Assembly: GCA_028867395.1 (NCBI GenBank)
Contig: JAGWGO010000092.1
Span: 1 to 6,309, forward strand
DNA: 6,309 nt
Source of the DNA: Nitrososphaerota archaeon
Lineage (GTDB): Archaea; Thermoproteota; Nitrososphaeria; Nitrososphaerales; Nitrosopumilaceae
Reading direction: 5' to 3'
Shown in pieces: positions 5,760-6,309 of this stretch (its first letter is position 1; every line of letters begins with the position of its first letter). The notes beneath the pieces were generated by a model that saw nothing but the letters and a program-made list of their open reading frames with translations, had not been told where the DNA came from and searched no databases. The translations under genes were made by a program, and so were the position numbers.

Positions 5760-6309
5760 TGCAAGGTTTTTCAGATCTTCATAGGCTTTACGCAGCTCCA
5801 CGTAGAAATCATCCATCCTAGGTTCGATAATTGTATACGCAAAGTAAAAGTCCTCAGCTTCTTGTATGTATCTTACAATTTTTTCATGTCCCTGGACTTT
5901 GGAAATAAACCTCATGTTGTTGAGTCTGTCTGCAAGTTTTATCGTTTTAATGTCATAATCTGACCTTGTCAATACATTGCAGTATTCTCGAAACCTTTCA
6001 AGCTCTTGTTCTTTGCTTGTAACTCCAGGATAGATCTCAAGGGATTTTGTTTTCAGGGTTGTGGCAACCTTGTATACATACTCGCCAAACCTGTGGCTAA
6101 AGTATGCGTCAAAACCATATGACTTGGCAGCATGCAGATCCAATATTCTCTCATTGTCCTCCATGACATCATGCAGTATTGCAGAGACTATCTGGATAGT
6201 AGTCATGGGTTTGTTTGCCCACTTGTAGTGCTTGATGACATTCATTGCAACCGGAAAAATATGGGTCTCAAGAAATGGAGATGTTCCATCCTCTCTTTTA
6301 ACTCCCTGA
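5733..6309 (-). CDS. RelA/SpoT-type HD-domain hydrolase, N-terminus cut by the right edge
   Basis: This is a metal-dependent phosphohydrolase resembling the (p)ppGpp hydrolase domain of RSH enzymes. An internal ATG lies at 6243-6245, but the frame stays open to the window edge. The extra 21 residues (KREDGTSPFLETH and neighbours) match the start of the RSH hydrolase domain (R-x-x-G ... H), so the true start lies outside. Counting the partial protein (191 residues) from the edge, the Mn-binding set His16, His46-Asp47 and Asp127 is complete. The catalytic Glu50-Asp51 is present in HDVMED, and KLADRLNNMR is the classic RSH motif. No synthetase domain follows: the chain ends about 60 residues past that motif. 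This is the layout of a small alarmone hydrolase (SpoT-HD or MESH1-like). The substrate is uncertain: ppGpp, a related nucleotide, or NADPH as reported for human MESH1. It is convergent with the etf operon and not co-transcribed with it. Confidence 0.85.
   Translation of the reverse strand, partial: QGVKREDGTSPFLETHIFPVAMNVIKHYKWANKPMTTIQIVSAILHDVMEDNERILDLHAAKSYGFDAYFSHRFGEYVYKVATTLKTKSLEIYPGVTSKEQELERFREYCNVLTRSDYDIKTIKLADRLNNMRFISKVQGHEKIVRYIQEAEDFYFAYTIIEPRMDDFYVELRKAYEDLKNLAREQVKITA

Overview
The window looks like chromosomal DNA of an archaeon, most likely a thaumarchaeon (Nitrososphaeria, the ammonia-oxidiser lineage and relatives). The clues are AT-rich TATA-like boxes instead of bacterial -35/-10 promoters, a GGTGAT-type ribosome binding site, and a secreted protein with the W-I-K-x-x-A-x-W-W module that recurs in thaumarchaeal exported proteins. 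The lineage call rests on recognition of these patterns, not on a database search.

Layout, left to right. Positions 1-138 hold no secure gene: there is a strong short hairpin and a weak candidate 5' end of a minus-strand gene leaving the window. Positions 139-1176 (minus) encode a secreted Lon-like (S16) serine protease without an ATPase domain. Positions 1286-1609 (minus) encode a small two-helix membrane protein of unknown function, ending at a clear hairpin/T-run terminator. Positions 1610-1770 are a divergent promoter region. Positions 1771-5714 (plus) form a tight three-gene operon: etfB, etfA (ATGA overlap), and a fused fixC-fixX gene 12 bases after etfA. Positions 5733-6309 (minus, cut by the right edge) encode a RelA/SpoT-type HD hydrolase converging on the operon.

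The operon is the metabolic core. EtfB and EtfA form the electron-transfer flavoprotein heterodimer. The FixCX protein is a membrane-associated flavin/[4Fe-4S] quinone reductase that would pass electrons from ETF to the quinone pool, probably menaquinone in this lineage. Such a set serves acyl-CoA dehydrogenases or, in bifurcating EtfABCX systems, couples NADH oxidation to quinone and ferredoxin reduction. Which applies cannot be decided here, and no dehydrogenase or ferredoxin gene is present. The two left-hand genes act at or outside the membrane and are not obviously linked to the operon.

I found no mobile element, CRISPR array, tRNA or rRNA. The most notable points are the one-piece FixCX with a charged insertion of about 75 residues, the stand-alone RSH-type hydrolase with all expected catalytic residues in an archaeon, and the ATPase-less secreted Lon-like protease.
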